From: Sporosarcina sp. FSL K6-3457
Lineage (GTDB): Bacteria; Bacillota; Bacilli; Bacillales_A; Planococcaceae
DNA: 64,000 nt
Assembly (NCBI RefSeq): GCF_038007285.1
Contig: NZ_JBBOWX010000001.1
Coordinates: 1,071,501-1,135,500, forward strand
Reading direction: 5' to 3'
Position 1 is the first letter of the stretch, and each line of letters opens with the position of its first letter. The notes below the pieces were generated by a model that did not search any database, was not told where the DNA came from, and saw only the letters and a list, made by a program, of their open reading frames with translations. Position numbers and translations under genes: made by a program. Shown here one piece after another: positions 8,360 through 16,927 of the stretch.

Positions 8360-9220
8360 TTAAAAACAAGTAAAACGATCAATTTGACTCAAGCTAATTC
8401 CCGTGTATTCCCATCTTCTTTGACGATTACGCCATCTGTAACCAGCAACGGAAGTTCGACCAACAAAGACTGGAAAGAACCAAAAGCCTTGTCTTCTGGA
8501 TAACCAAACGTATGTCTGGCGGTAGAGGCAACCACGAATGGCGCCTGGGTCTACTGCGAACGTTTGATGAGTTGGATAGTCAGGAACCCTGTTGGGCGGC
8601 GGTGATGTTGGACCTTGTTGGCCAGGTGATTGGCCGGGTGGACGTCCTGGCGGCCCAAATCCAGGTGGTCCTTGGCTAGGTGGGAATCCGGGCGGTCCAA
8701 ATCCAGGCGGCCCTTGGTTAGGTGGGAATCCAGACGGTCCAAATCCTGGAGGCCCCTGGTTAGGTGGGAATCCCGGAGGTCCAAAACCTGGGCTGCCTTG
8801 GTTAGGCGGTCGGCTTGCCATTGGTGCGAATGCTTGCATACTGTGCCCTGTCATGTCTTGTTCTAGTGAAAGATCCTGCATGTCATAGCCCATCATACCT
8901 TGTTGTGGAGAGAAACCTTGCGTGTCATAGCCCATAATTTCTTGTTGCGGAGAGAACCCCGGCGTGTCATAGCTCATCATTCCTTGTTGCGGAGAGAATC
9001 CTTGCGTGTCATAGCCCATCATTCCTTGCTGCTGAGGGAAACCTTGCGTGTCATAGCCCATCATTCCTTGTTGCGGAGGGAAACCAGGCATTCCGTTGCC
9101 CATCATCTGTCCGCCAGCGCCATAACCCGGCATACTGTGAGCACTTTTATCCTCATATCCTTCGGGTAATCGAGGGGACCATTGTTGTCCGCCTTGTTCA
9201 CCCGGTTGCATGTTGACCAT
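8360..9220 (-). CDS. Gln/Pro/Gly repeat protein with conserved Trp/Arg-rich C-terminal domain
   Basis: 286 residues, no signal peptide or membrane segment. Residues ~40-130 are a block of about six 14-residue repeats of type PQQGMMGYDTQGFS; residues ~135-200 are about four 14-residue repeats of type PPNQGPPGFGPPGF. The last 65 residues form a different, compact-looking domain with 'GCLYRQTYVWL', 'FWFFPVFVGRTSVAGYRW' and 'RRWEYTGISLSQI'. Similar C-terminal domains end several Bacillaceae low-complexity proteins that I recall as uncharacterised or spore/surface associated. The function is unknown. The start ATG 9220 has an AAGGAGTG ribosome site upstream on the minus strand. Both repeat blocks are also visible as tandem repeats in the DNA. 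Confidence 0.7.
   Translation of the reverse strand: MVNMQPGEQGGQQWSPRLPEGYEDKSAHSMPGYGAGGQMMGNGMPGFPPQQGMMGYDTQGFPQQQGMMGYDTQGFSPQQGMMSYDTPGFSPQQEIMGYDTQGFSPQQGMMGYDMQDLSLEQDMTGHSMQAFAPMASRPPNQGSPGFGPPGFPPNQGPPGFGPSGFPPNQGPPGFGPPGFPPSQGPPGFGPPGRPPGQSPGQQGPTSPPPNRVPDYPTHQTFAVDPGAIRGCLYRQTYVWLSRRQGFWFFPVFVGRTSVAGYRWRNRQRRWEYTGISLSQIDRFTCF
8620..8820. repeat. 42-bp tandem repeats, Pro/Gly block
   Basis: About four to five units of 42 bp encode PPNQGPPGFGPPGF-type repeats on the minus strand. Units are nearly identical in DNA, so copy number is probably unstable by slippage or recombination. Confidence 0.85.
8833..9100. repeat. 42-bp tandem repeats, Gln/Met/Tyr block
   Basis: Five to six units of 42 bp encode PQQGMMGYDTQGFS-type repeats on the minus strand. 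The unit length equals that of the neighbouring Pro/Gly block although the sequences differ. Confidence 0.85.
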
Positions 9221-9299
9221 TTGTTCACTCCTTCCAAGTGATTCAATCTAGTCTATGCGACAATGGGTGAAATGGAATGGACGCTGATATTCATTTCAC

Positions 9300-9329
9300 G
9301 CAAACTTTTTCAAGTTTCGCGGGTCTAAT
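9300..9329 (+). promoter_or_regulatory. Possible ECF-type autoregulatory promoter
   Basis: GCAAACTTTTT (9300-9310) and GGTCTAAT (9322-9329) have the AAC ... GTCTAA layout with 17 bases between the cores. It lies just upstream of the ECF sigma gene, as expected for a self-activated promoter. The match is by eye and from recalled patterns of related sigma factors. Confidence 0.4.
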
Positions 9330-9354
9330 GGATAACAGGGAATGAGGTGGAGTT

Positions 9355-9876
9355 TTGACAGACACGGAATTGGTGGTGCAAGCAATCGCAGGAGATGACG
9401 ATGCTTTTCTAGCGCTACTGCTGATACATAAGGATGCGCTTTATCGAACGGCGCTAGCTTATTTGAAAAATCGAGAAGATGCACTAGAGGCCGTTCAAGA
9501 AGTAACGTTTCGTGCATATGAAAAAATCCATTCATTGAAAAATCCAGAGTATGCGAAGACATGGCTTGTACGCATCATGATGAATTACTGCCGCGATGTT
9601 TTACAGAAACAAAAGCGTTTGCTGTTTAATGAAGACCTCGTCATGCAGCAAGGTATTAGTGAGGATTACACCTATCTTGAGGTCGAAGAAGCACTTGGGC
9701 AATTAACCGATGAACAACGCGAACTTATTCATCTGAAATACTTACAGGATGTCAAAATAAAAGAAATAGCTGAAATGACTGCGACTCCAGAGAGTACAGT
9801 TAAAACGAGATTGTATAAGGCGCTCAAGGTACTTCGTTCGTTTATCGAGGAGAAAGGGGAGATCCGCCGTGTTTAA
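9355..9876 (+). CDS. ECF RNA polymerase sigma factor
   Basis: 173 residues, the usual size of an extracytoplasmic-function sigma factor. Region 2 is seen at residues ~20-85 ('LYRTALAYLKNREDALEAVQ', 'AYEKIHSLKNPEYAKTWLVR') and region 4 at ~120-165 ('LTDEQRELIHLKYLQDVKIK', 'STVKTRLYKALKVLR'); region 3 is absent. It redirects RNA polymerase to a small stress regulon. The start is TTG 9355, with GAGGTGG five bases upstream. The stop overlaps the start of the DUF4179 gene by eight bases, the standard sigma/anti-sigma arrangement, so activity is probably held by that membrane partner. The inducing signal is unknown. Confidence 0.9.
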   Translation: MTDTELVVQAIAGDDDAFLALLLIHKDALYRTALAYLKNREDALEAVQEVTFRAYEKIHSLKNPEYAKTWLVRIMMNYCRDVLQKQKRLLFNEDLVMQQGISEDYTYLEVEEALGQLTDEQRELIHLKYLQDVKIKEIAEMTATPESTVKTRLYKALKVLRSFIEEKGEIRRV

Positions 9877-11191
9877 GGATGAGGAAGAGAAGTTGGAGAA
9901 ATGGAAAGAAGAAATTGAAAACGCTAGTGTACCGCAGGATGAGTTGGAAGGGGCGATTCGACAAGGGTTACAGCGTGCTCAACAGGTGGCGAAGCCAGTG
10001 AAAAAACGTCCTGTTGTTAAACGCGGTGTGTGGGCGGTGGTTGTGGCAGCGGTGCTTCTTATTACATTCGCCACATCAATCCGAGTTTCTCCAGCTTTTG
10101 CGAATGTGGTTGCCTTGATACCAGGGATGGAGAAGATAGTTGCGCTTATCCAGGATAATAAAGGGCTACAATCAGCAATCGAAAATGAATATTATCAACC
10201 GTTGAATCAATCCATTGAAAAAGAGGGAGTGACGTTAACACTTGATGGTGTAATTGCAGATGAACAAGAAATGATTATTTTTTATAGTGTGAAAAGCTTT
10301 AATAAAGGTGAACAACCTCTTAATGGGCATCCACTAATAACAGATATTGAAGGAGAAGATATTGCAATAAGATCATCTTCAGATGCGCTTTATGATATAG
10401 ATGGGAAGGGCCTTGAAAATTCCTCGAAGGTAAATGTACACTTTCGGGAGGTAATTAACAAAAGTGGATTTATTTTCAAAGTGAAACTAGAGTCTGATTC
10501 ACAATCCATTGATTATGAAATTCCTTTTTCATTGGATAAAGAAAAAATGCCCACCATTCGTTACCCAACCAATGAAACTGTTTCAATTGAAGGCCAAAAG
10601 ATCACGATTAAACAAATTGAAATTTCGCCTATAAAAGTGAGTGTCCATATACGTGTAGATCCTGCTAATACAAAAGAGATTTTGGGTTACGAAGATTTCC
10701 GGCTAGTGGATGGCAAGGGAGAAACTTGGTCAGCGATTACCAACGGGTTAACCGCTTCCGGCATTGACGAATATGAACGGGTCTACTATTTACAAAGTAA
10801 TTATTTTGAACAAGCAAAGGGATTGACGCTTATGTTTAATAAGTTGCAGGCGATCGATAAAGATGAAGCATACGTAGTAATTGATACGGATAAAGGAATT
10901 ATATTGGAGCAACCAGCCGATCAAAGATTTTCAGTGATAATGACAAATCGCAGGTTTATCGAGTTATTTTTGAAAGGTGAAAAAGGTTTCCATTCGGACC
11001 CATTCATCAAAATTGTGGATATGGAAGGAAAAGAGTTTCACACGAGTGGTGGAGGATTTTCAAGACTTTCAGATGAACAAATCCAGCTAAGTGTGCGAAT
11101 TCCGGACGAATCGTATGTCAATCCGATTAAATTGCCTTTGTATGGTTATCCGCAATGGATTGAAGGGGATGTGAAGATTAAAATTAAATAA
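9869..11191 (+). CDS. DUF4179 membrane protein, probable anti-sigma factor
   Basis: 440 residues from GTG 9869. An acidic/basic cytoplasmic N-terminus of about 50 residues is followed by one membrane helix ('GVWAVVVAAVLLITFATSI', ~50-70) and a long extracytoplasmic part. After the helix comes 'FANVVALIPGMEKIVALI', the DUF4179 hallmark. The remainder is beta-rich with two similar domain-like halves (DUF5643-like in appearance). Proteins of this layout are encoded next to ECF sigma factors and are thought to bind them. No zinc-binding HxxxCxxC anti-sigma motif is visible, so the mode of sigma binding is not clear. It is translationally coupled to the sigma gene. Confidence 0.8.
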   Translation: MFKDEEEKLEKWKEEIENASVPQDELEGAIRQGLQRAQQVAKPVKKRPVVKRGVWAVVVAAVLLITFATSIRVSPAFANVVALIPGMEKIVALIQDNKGLQSAIENEYYQPLNQSIEKEGVTLTLDGVIADEQEMIIFYSVKSFNKGEQPLNGHPLITDIEGEDIAIRSSSDALYDIDGKGLENSSKVNVHFREVINKSGFIFKVKLESDSQSIDYEIPFSLDKEKMPTIRYPTNETVSIEGQKITIKQIEISPIKVSVHIRVDPANTKEILGYEDFRLVDGKGETWSAITNGLTASGIDEYERVYYLQSNYFEQAKGLTLMFNKLQAIDKDEAYVVIDTDKGIILEQPADQRFSVIMTNRRFIELFLKGEKGFHSDPFIKIVDMEGKEFHTSGGGFSRLSDEQIQLSVRIPDESYVNPIKLPLYGYPQWIEGDVKIKIK

Positions 11192-11289
11192 TATAGGGGG
11201 AGACTGTTAATAGTTGGATGGAGCGACTGTGTTTATGGTAGAATACGGGAAGTTGTAATACTCTGAATTATTCGCGTGAGGGGAATTGT

Positions 11290-11706
11290 ATGAAGAAAAT
11301 CGGATTAGTAGTTGCTCTTGTCTTGTTATTAACGGGGTGTAATCGAGAGTTTGCGTTTTCTGAAGTGGCTATAAAAGATGTAAATAGTAAGATGAAAGAG
11401 ACAATTGAGACCTTAGAAAATGGTAATTATATATTTTCCGGTGAAAAAGTACAATATGTATTTTTGAATAGGGGAAATATCGTACAAGGTGAAGAAGCAA
11501 TTGCCCTTAGTAATATAATGGCAGATGTGAAAGAGCAAGTGCTGACAATAAATTTTAGTGAAATGGAGATTTCTGATTTTGAAGACAAGGATGCACAGCA
11601 TCAACTGCTTTATAAAATTACCGGTGTAGGGGATTTCGATACTATATCGCTAACGAGAGACGGTGAATCCTTGTCGTTCGATTCAGTGCTAGTAGGCTAC
11701 AACTGA
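11290..11706 (+). CDS. Small lipoprotein of unknown function
   Basis: 138 residues. The N-terminus is a lipoprotein signal peptide with lipobox LLTGC, so Cys17 should be lipidated and the protein anchored outside the membrane. The rest is soluble, acidic and without a family I recognise; the pattern of short beta-like stretches gives no function. The start ATG 11290 follows GAGGGG. It lies 98 bases after the DUF4179 gene in the same direction and could belong to the same stress unit, though the gap is long enough for its own promoter. A terminator follows. Confidence 0.75.
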   Translation: MKKIGLVVALVLLLTGCNREFAFSEVAIKDVNSKMKETIETLENGNYIFSGEKVQYVFLNRGNIVQGEEAIALSNIMADVKEQVLTINFSEMEISDFEDKDAQHQLLYKITGVGDFDTISLTRDGESLSFDSVLVGYN

Positions 11707-11747
11707 AATATGGATCTCTCGAGGAAGTGGGTGTCAAAAAAATAACG

Positions 11748-11788
11748 AAAAAGTTCCTCAGTAGTATAGGCTACTGGGGAACTTTTTT
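11748..11788 (+). terminator. Intrinsic terminator of the lipoprotein gene
   Basis: AAAAAGTTCCTCAGTAG pairs with CTACTGGGGAACTTTTTT across a short TATAGG loop; it ends in six T. A repeat array begins a few bases after it. Confidence 0.88.
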
Positions 11789-11793
11789 GCATT

Positions 11794-12013
11794 GGTCGTA
11801 AAGTTATCGTAATGGGTCGTCCAGTTTCGCTTCAGGGTAGTCGAGTTCGGTGAAAAGGTCGTAGAGTATGCCCAGGGTCGTCCAGTTTACCGAATTGTTC
11901 GTTCAGTTTCGCTTCAGGGTAGTCGAGTTCGGGAAAAAGGTCGTAGAGTTTGCCGGGGTAGTCCAGTTTTCATAGTAGGTATCCGGGTTTCGTATTTAGA
12001 TAGTCCAGTTTCC
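11794..12013. repeat. Array of ~21-bp phased motifs (GGTCGTCCAGTT-like)
   Basis: Eleven related motifs of type GGTCGTCCAGTTT, GTAGTCGAGTTC or GTCGTAGAGT run in a row. Their AGT cores are at 11802, 11823, 11844, 11865, 11884, 11905, 11926, 11947, 11965, 11985 (GGG variant) and 12007, so six of the ten steps are exactly 21 bp and the rest 18-22. A three-unit block is repeated at 11816-11873 and 11898-11955. It fills most of the 433-base gap before hutU. No reading frame or hairpin explains it. Confidence 0.85.
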
Positions 12014-12074
12014 AAAAGTCTATAAACTTTATCCCACTAAAACAGCATCACGTTACCACAGACTAAACTTTCTG

Positions 12075-12113
12075 AATATCGTACAATAAAGCGCTTACAT
12101 CGTGTACGATATT
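12075..12113 (+). promoter_or_regulatory. Operator of the hut genes: 11-bp inverted repeat around a cre site
   Basis: AATATCGTACA (12075-12085) and TGTACGATATT (12103-12113) are perfect reverse complements, 17 bases apart. The spacer contains ATAAAGCGCTTACA (12086-12099), a good match to the CcpA cre consensus. A -10-like TACAAT overlaps the left arm at 12082-12087 without a clear -35, suggesting activator-dependent or repressed transcription. The inverted repeat should bind a dimeric pathway regulator, which is not encoded in this window. Confidence 0.7.
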
Positions 12114-12139
12114 AGTAGATTAGTTAGGAGGGATTCCGA

Positions 12140-13819
12140 ATGGGAAAAGCAGCTGAACGAGTAATTCGTTATCGGGGAACGGAGTTGAATACGAAGGGCT
12201 GGCAGCAGGAAGCGGCACTTCGTATGCTGATGAATAACTTGGATGCGGAAGTAGCAGAGCATCCAGATGAGCTAGTTGTGTACGGGGGAATTGGCAAGGC
12301 GGCGCGTAATTGGGAGTCGTTTGATGCCATTGTTCGCTCATTAAAAGAACTTGAAAATGATGAAACCTTACTTGTGCAATCGGGAAAACCGGTTGCGATA
12401 TTTAAGTCACATACAGACGCACCAAAAGTATTGATTGCCAACTCGAATTTAGTTCCGGCCTATGCCAATTGGGAGCATTTCCACGAGCTCGATAAAAAAG
12501 GATTAATGATGTACGGGCAAATGACGGCGGGTAGTTGGATTTACATCGGTTCGCAAGGCATTGTGCAAGGGACGTATGAAACGTTTGCGGAGCTGGCGAA
12601 GCAGCATTTTGGCGAGTCATTGAAAGGGACCATCACATTGACGGCTGGACTTGGCGGCATGGGTGGTGCCCAACCATTGGCGGTGACAATGGCTGGTGGT
12701 GTTTGTATTGGTATTGAAGTCGATGAAACACGTATTGACCGACGTATTGAAACGCGTTATACCGATGTTAAAACAGCGTCTTTAGATGAAGCTATTCGTT
12801 TAGCGAAGGAAGCGAAATCCGAGGGGAAAGCTTTATCAATCGGACTGCTTGGCAATGCGGCTGAAGTGTTGCCTGCTATGATTGCTCGCGGGTTTATTCC
12901 AGATGTGCTAACAGACCAAACATCAGCGCATGATCCATTGAATGGCTATATACCTGTTGGGATGTCGCTTGAGGAGGCGGCGACATTGCGTGCCACCAAT
13001 CCAGAGGACTATGTGAAACGTTCGAAAGCATCGATGGCGAGACATGTTGAAGCGATGATTGACATGATGGATAAAGGCGCCATTACGTTCGATTATGGTA
13101 ACAATATCCGCCAAGTTGCGAAGGACGAAGGCATCACACGCGCATTTGATTTCCCAGGATTCGTGCCTGCGTATATTCGTCCGCAGTTTTGCGAGGGCAA
13201 AGGGCCGTTTCGCTGGGTAGCATTATCGGGAGATCCTGAAGATATTTATAAAACGGATGAAGTGATTTTACGTGAGTTTAGCGATAATAAGCATTTATGC
13301 AATTGGATTAACATGGCGCAGGAAAAAATCCAATTTCAAGGATTGCCGTCACGTATTTGCTGGCTTGGTTACGGGGAACGCGCACGCTTCGGGAAAATCA
13401 TCAACGATATGGTCGCTTCGGGTGAGTTAAAAGCACCGATTGTTATTGGTCGGGATCATCTCGATTCTGGCTCGGTGGCATCACCTAACCGCGAAACAGA
13501 AGCGATGAAGGATGGTTCAGATGCTGTGGCGGATTGGCCGATTTTGAATGCAATGATCAATGCAGTTGGAGGCGCGACATGGGTTTCCGTTCATCATGGC
13601 GGTGGAGTTGGCATGGGCTACTCGATTCACGCAGGCATGGTCATTGTGGCAGATGGTACGAAAGAGGCGGAAGCTCGAATCGAACGCGTTTTGACGACGG
13701 ATCCCGGTATGGGCATCGTGCGACACGTGGATGCAGGCTATGAGTTGGCCGAGAAAACAGCCCGGGAAAAAGGAGTCAATATCCCGATGATGGCAAAAGG
13801 GGGGACTCAGAATGACTAA
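12140..13819 (+). CDS. hutU: Urocanate hydratase
   Basis: Second step of histidine breakdown: converts urocanate to imidazolonepropionate using tightly bound NAD+ as an electrophile. It is 559 residues, the family length. The NAD-binding glycine-rich '[18 protein letters not shown]' is near residue 170 and the catalytic-Cys motif '[14 protein letters not shown]' near residue 410; '[18 protein letters not shown]' and the C-terminal '[13 protein letters not shown]' also match. The ATG follows AGGAGGG. It is first in the cluster here, whereas B. subtilis starts with hutP-hutH. The next gene overlaps its end by eight bases. Confidence 0.96.
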   Translation: MGKAAERVIRYRGTELNTKGWQQEAALRMLMNNLDAEVAEHPDELVVYGGIGKAARNWESFDAIVRSLKELENDETLLVQSGKPVAIFKSHTDAPKVLIANSNLVPAYANWEHFHELDKKGLMMYGQMTAGSWIYIGSQGIVQGTYETFAELAKQHFGESLKGTITLTAGLGGMGGAQPLAVTMAGGVCIGIEVDETRIDRRIETRYTDVKTASLDEAIRLAKEAKSEGKALSIGLLGNAAEVLPAMIARGFIPDVLTDQTSAHDPLNGYIPVGMSLEEAATLRATNPEDYVKRSKASMARHVEAMIDMMDKGAITFDYGNNIRQVAKDEGITRAFDFPGFVPAYIRPQFCEGKGPFRWVALSGDPEDIYKTDEVILREFSDNKHLCNWINMAQEKIQFQGLPSRICWLGYGERARFGKIINDMVASGELKAPIVIGRDHLDSGSVASPNRETEAMKDGSDAVADWPILNAMINAVGGATWVSVHHGGGVGMGYSIHAGMVIVADGTKEAEARIERVLTTDPGMGIVRHVDAGYELAEKTAREKGVNIPMMAKGGTQND

Positions 13820-15077
13820 CATCGTTTGGATTAAACATGCATCTCAACTAGCCACATTAGCACAACCGAGCAAGGGGCCACGCATCAAAGACGCGATGAA
13901 CAATCTTTCAATCATTCGAGATGGTAGCGTTTGGATTGAGGACGGCATCATTCGAGCAGTTGGTACAACGCGACAGCTTGAAGAACAGTTTCAAGACCGT
14001 GCACATGAAGCAATGATTACCGATGCAAAAGGTCATTTGGTTACACCAGGACTCGTGGATCCACACACGCATATCGCTTATGGGGGCAGTCGCGAACGCG
14101 AATTTGAAAGGCGTCTTCAAGGTGCAACGTATATGGAAATCATGAATGCTGGTGGGGGCATTCATGCAACGACAACGATGACGCGTGAGGCGAAGGAAGA
14201 TGAGCTGGTGGAACAAACCAAACGTAGGCTGGATTCATTTTTGCAACATGGCGTGACGACGGTTGAAGGGAAAAGTGGCTATGGACTTAATCTTGCAACG
14301 GAGTTGAAGCAGCTACGTGTCATGAAACGCTTGCAGGCGGAGCACCCCACTGATATCATTCCAACATTCATGGGAGCGCATGCTGTTCCGACAGAGTACA
14401 AGGGACGCGAAGAGGAGTATGTCGATTATGTTATCAATGACATGCTACCAGCCGTCGCCAATGAAAAGTTGGCGGTTTTCAATGATGTGTTCTGCGAGGT
14501 TGGTGTTTTTACTCCGAAACAATCGGAGCGTATTTTGGAAGCAGGTAAAAAATACGGACTCATACCGAAAATTCATGCGGACGAAATTGAACCGTACGGC
14601 GGGGCAGAATTAGCAGCTAAAGTGGGTGCGATTTCAGCAGAGCATTTATTGAAAACTTCTGATGAAGGAATCGCGGCGATGGCTAACGCGGGGACGATTG
14701 CTTGTTTATTGCCAGCGACTGCACTTTTCCTTCGTGAACAGGCGGCAGAGGGGAGAAAAATGATTGATGCGGGTGTGCCTGTTGCGATTTCAACGGATTG
14801 TAATCCAGGCTCGTCTCCTACGACTTCGATGCCGCTGGTCATGAATCTCGCGTGCATTTCGATGCGTTTGACACCATCGGAAGCCTTGACTGCCGCGACG
14901 TATAATGCGGCATGTGCCATTCAGATGGAAGACAAAATAGGGTCGATTGAGCCTGGAAAACAGGGAGATATCGTGTTGTGGGATATTGCTAACTACCAGG
15001 AGCTACAATACTTGTTTGGTGTGAATCATGTCAAAGCTGTCTGGAAAAAAGGGGTCAAAGTCGTAGGTCGGTCTTAG
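13812..15077 (+). CDS. hutI: Imidazolonepropionase
   Basis: Third step of histidine degradation: opens the imidazolone ring to give N-formimino-L-glutamate. A 421-residue amidohydrolase. The metal-binding HxH is in '[20 protein letters not shown]' near residue 80, with further ligands in '[18 protein letters not shown]' and '[13 protein letters not shown]'. The start ATG 13812 lies inside the hutU end, behind AAAAGGGGG, showing translational coupling. The stop codon (15075-15077) lies within the first stem of the repeated hairpin element that separates it from hutH. No hutG (formimidoylglutamase) follows, so the last step must be encoded elsewhere or done differently. Confidence 0.95.
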   Translation: MTNIVWIKHASQLATLAQPSKGPRIKDAMNNLSIIRDGSVWIEDGIIRAVGTTRQLEEQFQDRAHEAMITDAKGHLVTPGLVDPHTHIAYGGSREREFERRLQGATYMEIMNAGGGIHATTTMTREAKEDELVEQTKRRLDSFLQHGVTTVEGKSGYGLNLATELKQLRVMKRLQAEHPTDIIPTFMGAHAVPTEYKGREEEYVDYVINDMLPAVANEKLAVFNDVFCEVGVFTPKQSERILEAGKKYGLIPKIHADEIEPYGGAELAAKVGAISAEHLLKTSDEGIAAMANAGTIACLLPATALFLREQAAEGRKMIDAGVPVAISTDCNPGSSPTTSMPLVMNLACISMRLTPSEALTAATYNAACAIQMEDKIGSIEPGKQGDIVLWDIANYQELQYLFGVNHVKAVWKKGVKVVGRS

Positions 15078-15201
15078 GTCAACAAGGATATAGTTCGATC
15101 CTTGTTGACCTAAGCCTCCGGCGGATGTCACAAATTTCGAGGGGAGTTAATTGCGCAAGCGCAATTCGAAATTTGGACGCAATTACGCCTTTGCGTAATT
15201 G
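15073..15201 (+). repeat. Three-hairpin repeated element, copy A
   Basis: Hairpin 1: perfect 17-bp stem (15073-15089 with 15098-15114), 8-nt loop, covering the hutI stop. Then CCTCCGGCGGATGTCAC. Hairpin 2: CAAATTTCGA (15131-15140) pairs with TCGAAATTTG (15166-15175), enclosing GGGGAGTT and an inner AATTGCG/CGCAATT stem. Then GGACG. Hairpin 3: CAATTACGC/GCGTAATTG (15180-15188 with 15193-15201). Copies with changed but still paired stems are at 49576 and 58321 (reverse). It fills most of the 148-base hutI-hutH gap. Confidence 0.85.
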
Positions 15202-15225
15202 ATTAAGAGATAAAGGATGGTTGCT

Positions 15226-16704
15226 ATGATTACTTTAACAGGCTCATCTCTTCGCTTGGATGAGATGAAGGCTATTTTATATAAAGGGTACGGTGTTTCA
15301 TTGGACGAAGAAGCATTGGTACGAGTGCGGAAAAGCCGTGCTGCGGTGGAGAAAATTGTGCGTGAAGAACGGACTGTATACGGCATTAATACTGGTTTTG
15401 GCAAGTTTAGTGATGTGAAAATTGATGAGAAGGATACGAAGGCTTTGCAATTGCACTTAATACGCTCGCATTCATGCGGTGTTGGAGAGCCATTTCCCGA
15501 AATGGTTTCACGGGCGATGGTTGTGCTCCGTTTGAATGCGTTACTGAAGGGCTTTTCAGGTATTCGTGGAGAGGTGTTGGAGCGTTTTGCTTATATGGTC
15601 AACAATCGAATTCATCCGGTGATTCCGCAACAAGGCTCACTTGGGGCGTCAGGTGATCTCGCGCCATTGTCACATTTGGCGCTTGTGTTAGTGGGTGAAG
15701 GATCTGTTTGGCAGGGCAAGGAGCAGGTTCCGGCGGCAGATATTTGGCGGGAGCATGGCCTTACACCGATTGTATTGGAAGCGAAAGAAGGCCTGGCACT
15801 CATTAATGGAACGCAGGCGATGACGGCACAGGGTGTGGTCAATTATTTGGAGGCGGAGTCATTGGCCTTTAATAGCGAGTGGATTGCGGCGATGACGATG
15901 GAAGCGTTGCATGGCATTACGGATGCTTTTCATCCAGCGATCCATGAAGCGCGCGGCTATCCAGAGCAAGTAGATGTGGCGGCACGGATACTGGAGTGGT
16001 TAGCGGGAAGCCAATTGACGACTATTCAAGGAGAAAAGCGCGTGCAAGATGCGTATTCCATTCGTTGTATTCCGCAAGTGCATGGAGCCAGCTGGCAGGT
16101 GCTTAGCTATGTAAAAGAAAAATTGGAGATTGAAATGAATGCTGCAACGGATAATCCGCTTATTTTTGATGATGGCGACACGGTCGTATCTGGAGGCAAC
16201 TTCCATGGGCAGCCGATTGCGTTTGCGATGGATTTTCTGAAGCTTGGTGTGGCGGAGCTGGCGAATATTTCGGAGCGACGTATTGAACGTTTGGTGAATC
16301 CCCAGTTAAATGAAGGATTGCCACCGTTTTTGAGCTCAGAACCTGGCTTACAATCAGGCGCAATGATTTTGCAATATTCAGCAGCAAGCCTCGTGTCGGA
16401 AAATAAAACCTTAGCACATCCAGCATCGGTTGACTCAATTCCGTCGTCTGGCAATCAAGAAGACCATGTGTCAATGGGGACAATTGGTGCAAGGCATGCC
16501 TATGCGATTATTAAAAATGCGCGACATGTCTTGGCTATTGAAGCATTATGTGCCTTGACGGGTTGTCATATTCGAGGAACGGAACAGATGGCGTCTAAAA
16601 CAAAGGGGAAGTTTGAGCAGTTAATGGGGATTGTGCGGCCGATAGATGAAGACCGGGTTTTCACGCCAGATATTGAAACGTTGGCGCAATTTTTGGTGGA
16701 GTGA
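15226..16704 (+). CDS. hutH: Histidine ammonia-lyase
   Basis: First step of histidine breakdown: removes ammonia from L-histidine to give urocanate. The self-forming MIO cofactor comes from Ala-Ser-Gly at residues 141-143 in '[18 protein letters not shown]'. '[10 protein letters not shown]', 'NGTQAMTA', '[13 protein letters not shown]' and '[18 protein letters not shown]' are family motifs. ATG 15226 is preferred over ATG 15217 because AAAGGA then has eight-base spacing and the protein starts MITLTGSS, like other HutH proteins. It is 492 residues and lies last in the cluster, after the repeat element, so its mRNA would carry that element just upstream of its ribosome site. A terminator follows. 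Confidence 0.96.
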   Translation: MITLTGSSLRLDEMKAILYKGYGVSLDEEALVRVRKSRAAVEKIVREERTVYGINTGFGKFSDVKIDEKDTKALQLHLIRSHSCGVGEPFPEMVSRAMVVLRLNALLKGFSGIRGEVLERFAYMVNNRIHPVIPQQGSLGASGDLAPLSHLALVLVGEGSVWQGKEQVPAADIWREHGLTPIVLEAKEGLALINGTQAMTAQGVVNYLEAESLAFNSEWIAAMTMEALHGITDAFHPAIHEARGYPEQVDVAARILEWLAGSQLTTIQGEKRVQDAYSIRCIPQVHGASWQVLSYVKEKLEIEMNAATDNPLIFDDGDTVVSGGNFHGQPIAFAMDFLKLGVAELANISERRIERLVNPQLNEGLPPFLSSEPGLQSGAMILQYSAASLVSENKTLAHPASVDSIPSSGNQEDHVSMGTIGARHAYAIIKNARHVLAIEALCALTGCHIRGTEQMASKTKGKFEQLMGIVRPIDEDRVFTPDIETLAQFLVE

Positions 16705-16710
16705 GGGAGA

Positions 16711-16748
16711 AAAAGCTGAAGCTGGGGTTATGGCTTCGGCTTTTTTTT
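16711..16748 (+). terminator. Intrinsic terminator of the hut genes
   Basis: AAAAGCTGAAGC pairs with GCTTCGGCTTTT across a 10-base loop, followed by a run of T. It lies seven bases after the hutH stop. Confidence 0.88.
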
Positions 16749-16769
16749 ATGGGAGGAAAGTCTTGATTC

Positions 16770-16862
16770 GCCAATAACTTGGTTGTGAGTGCCAATAAAT
16801 TATGTCGAAGCGCCAATATTTGCTTGAGAAACGCCAATAAACAGTGTACAAACGCCAATAAC
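16770..16862. repeat. Array of GCCAATA motifs at exact 21-bp spacing
   Basis: GCCAATA occurs at 16770, 16791, 16812, 16833 and 16854, each exactly 21 bp apart, while the 14 bases between copies vary freely. The array starts 22 bases after the hut terminator and ends 65 bases before the exonuclease gene, filling most of the 223-base gap. Confidence 0.9.
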
Positions 16863-16927
16863 TATGACACGAGCTTTTGGATTTAATGCTATGATAGGAC
16901 AAGCAATCATTCTAGGAGGAATATTCA

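Noticed and set aside
8592..8888. Gly/Pro-rich open frames on the plus strand opposite the repeat protein
   Set aside because: They are reverse-strand shadows of the 42-bp repeats; the minus-strand gene has a ribosome site and a conserved-looking C-terminal domain.
11794..12013. CRISPR array
   Set aside because: The period (21 bp) is too short for repeat plus spacer, motifs are degenerate, and there are no cas genes.
15073..15114. Rho-independent terminator between hutI and hutH
   Set aside because: The stem is perfect, but there is no T-tract after it and the same architecture recurs as part of a repeated element.
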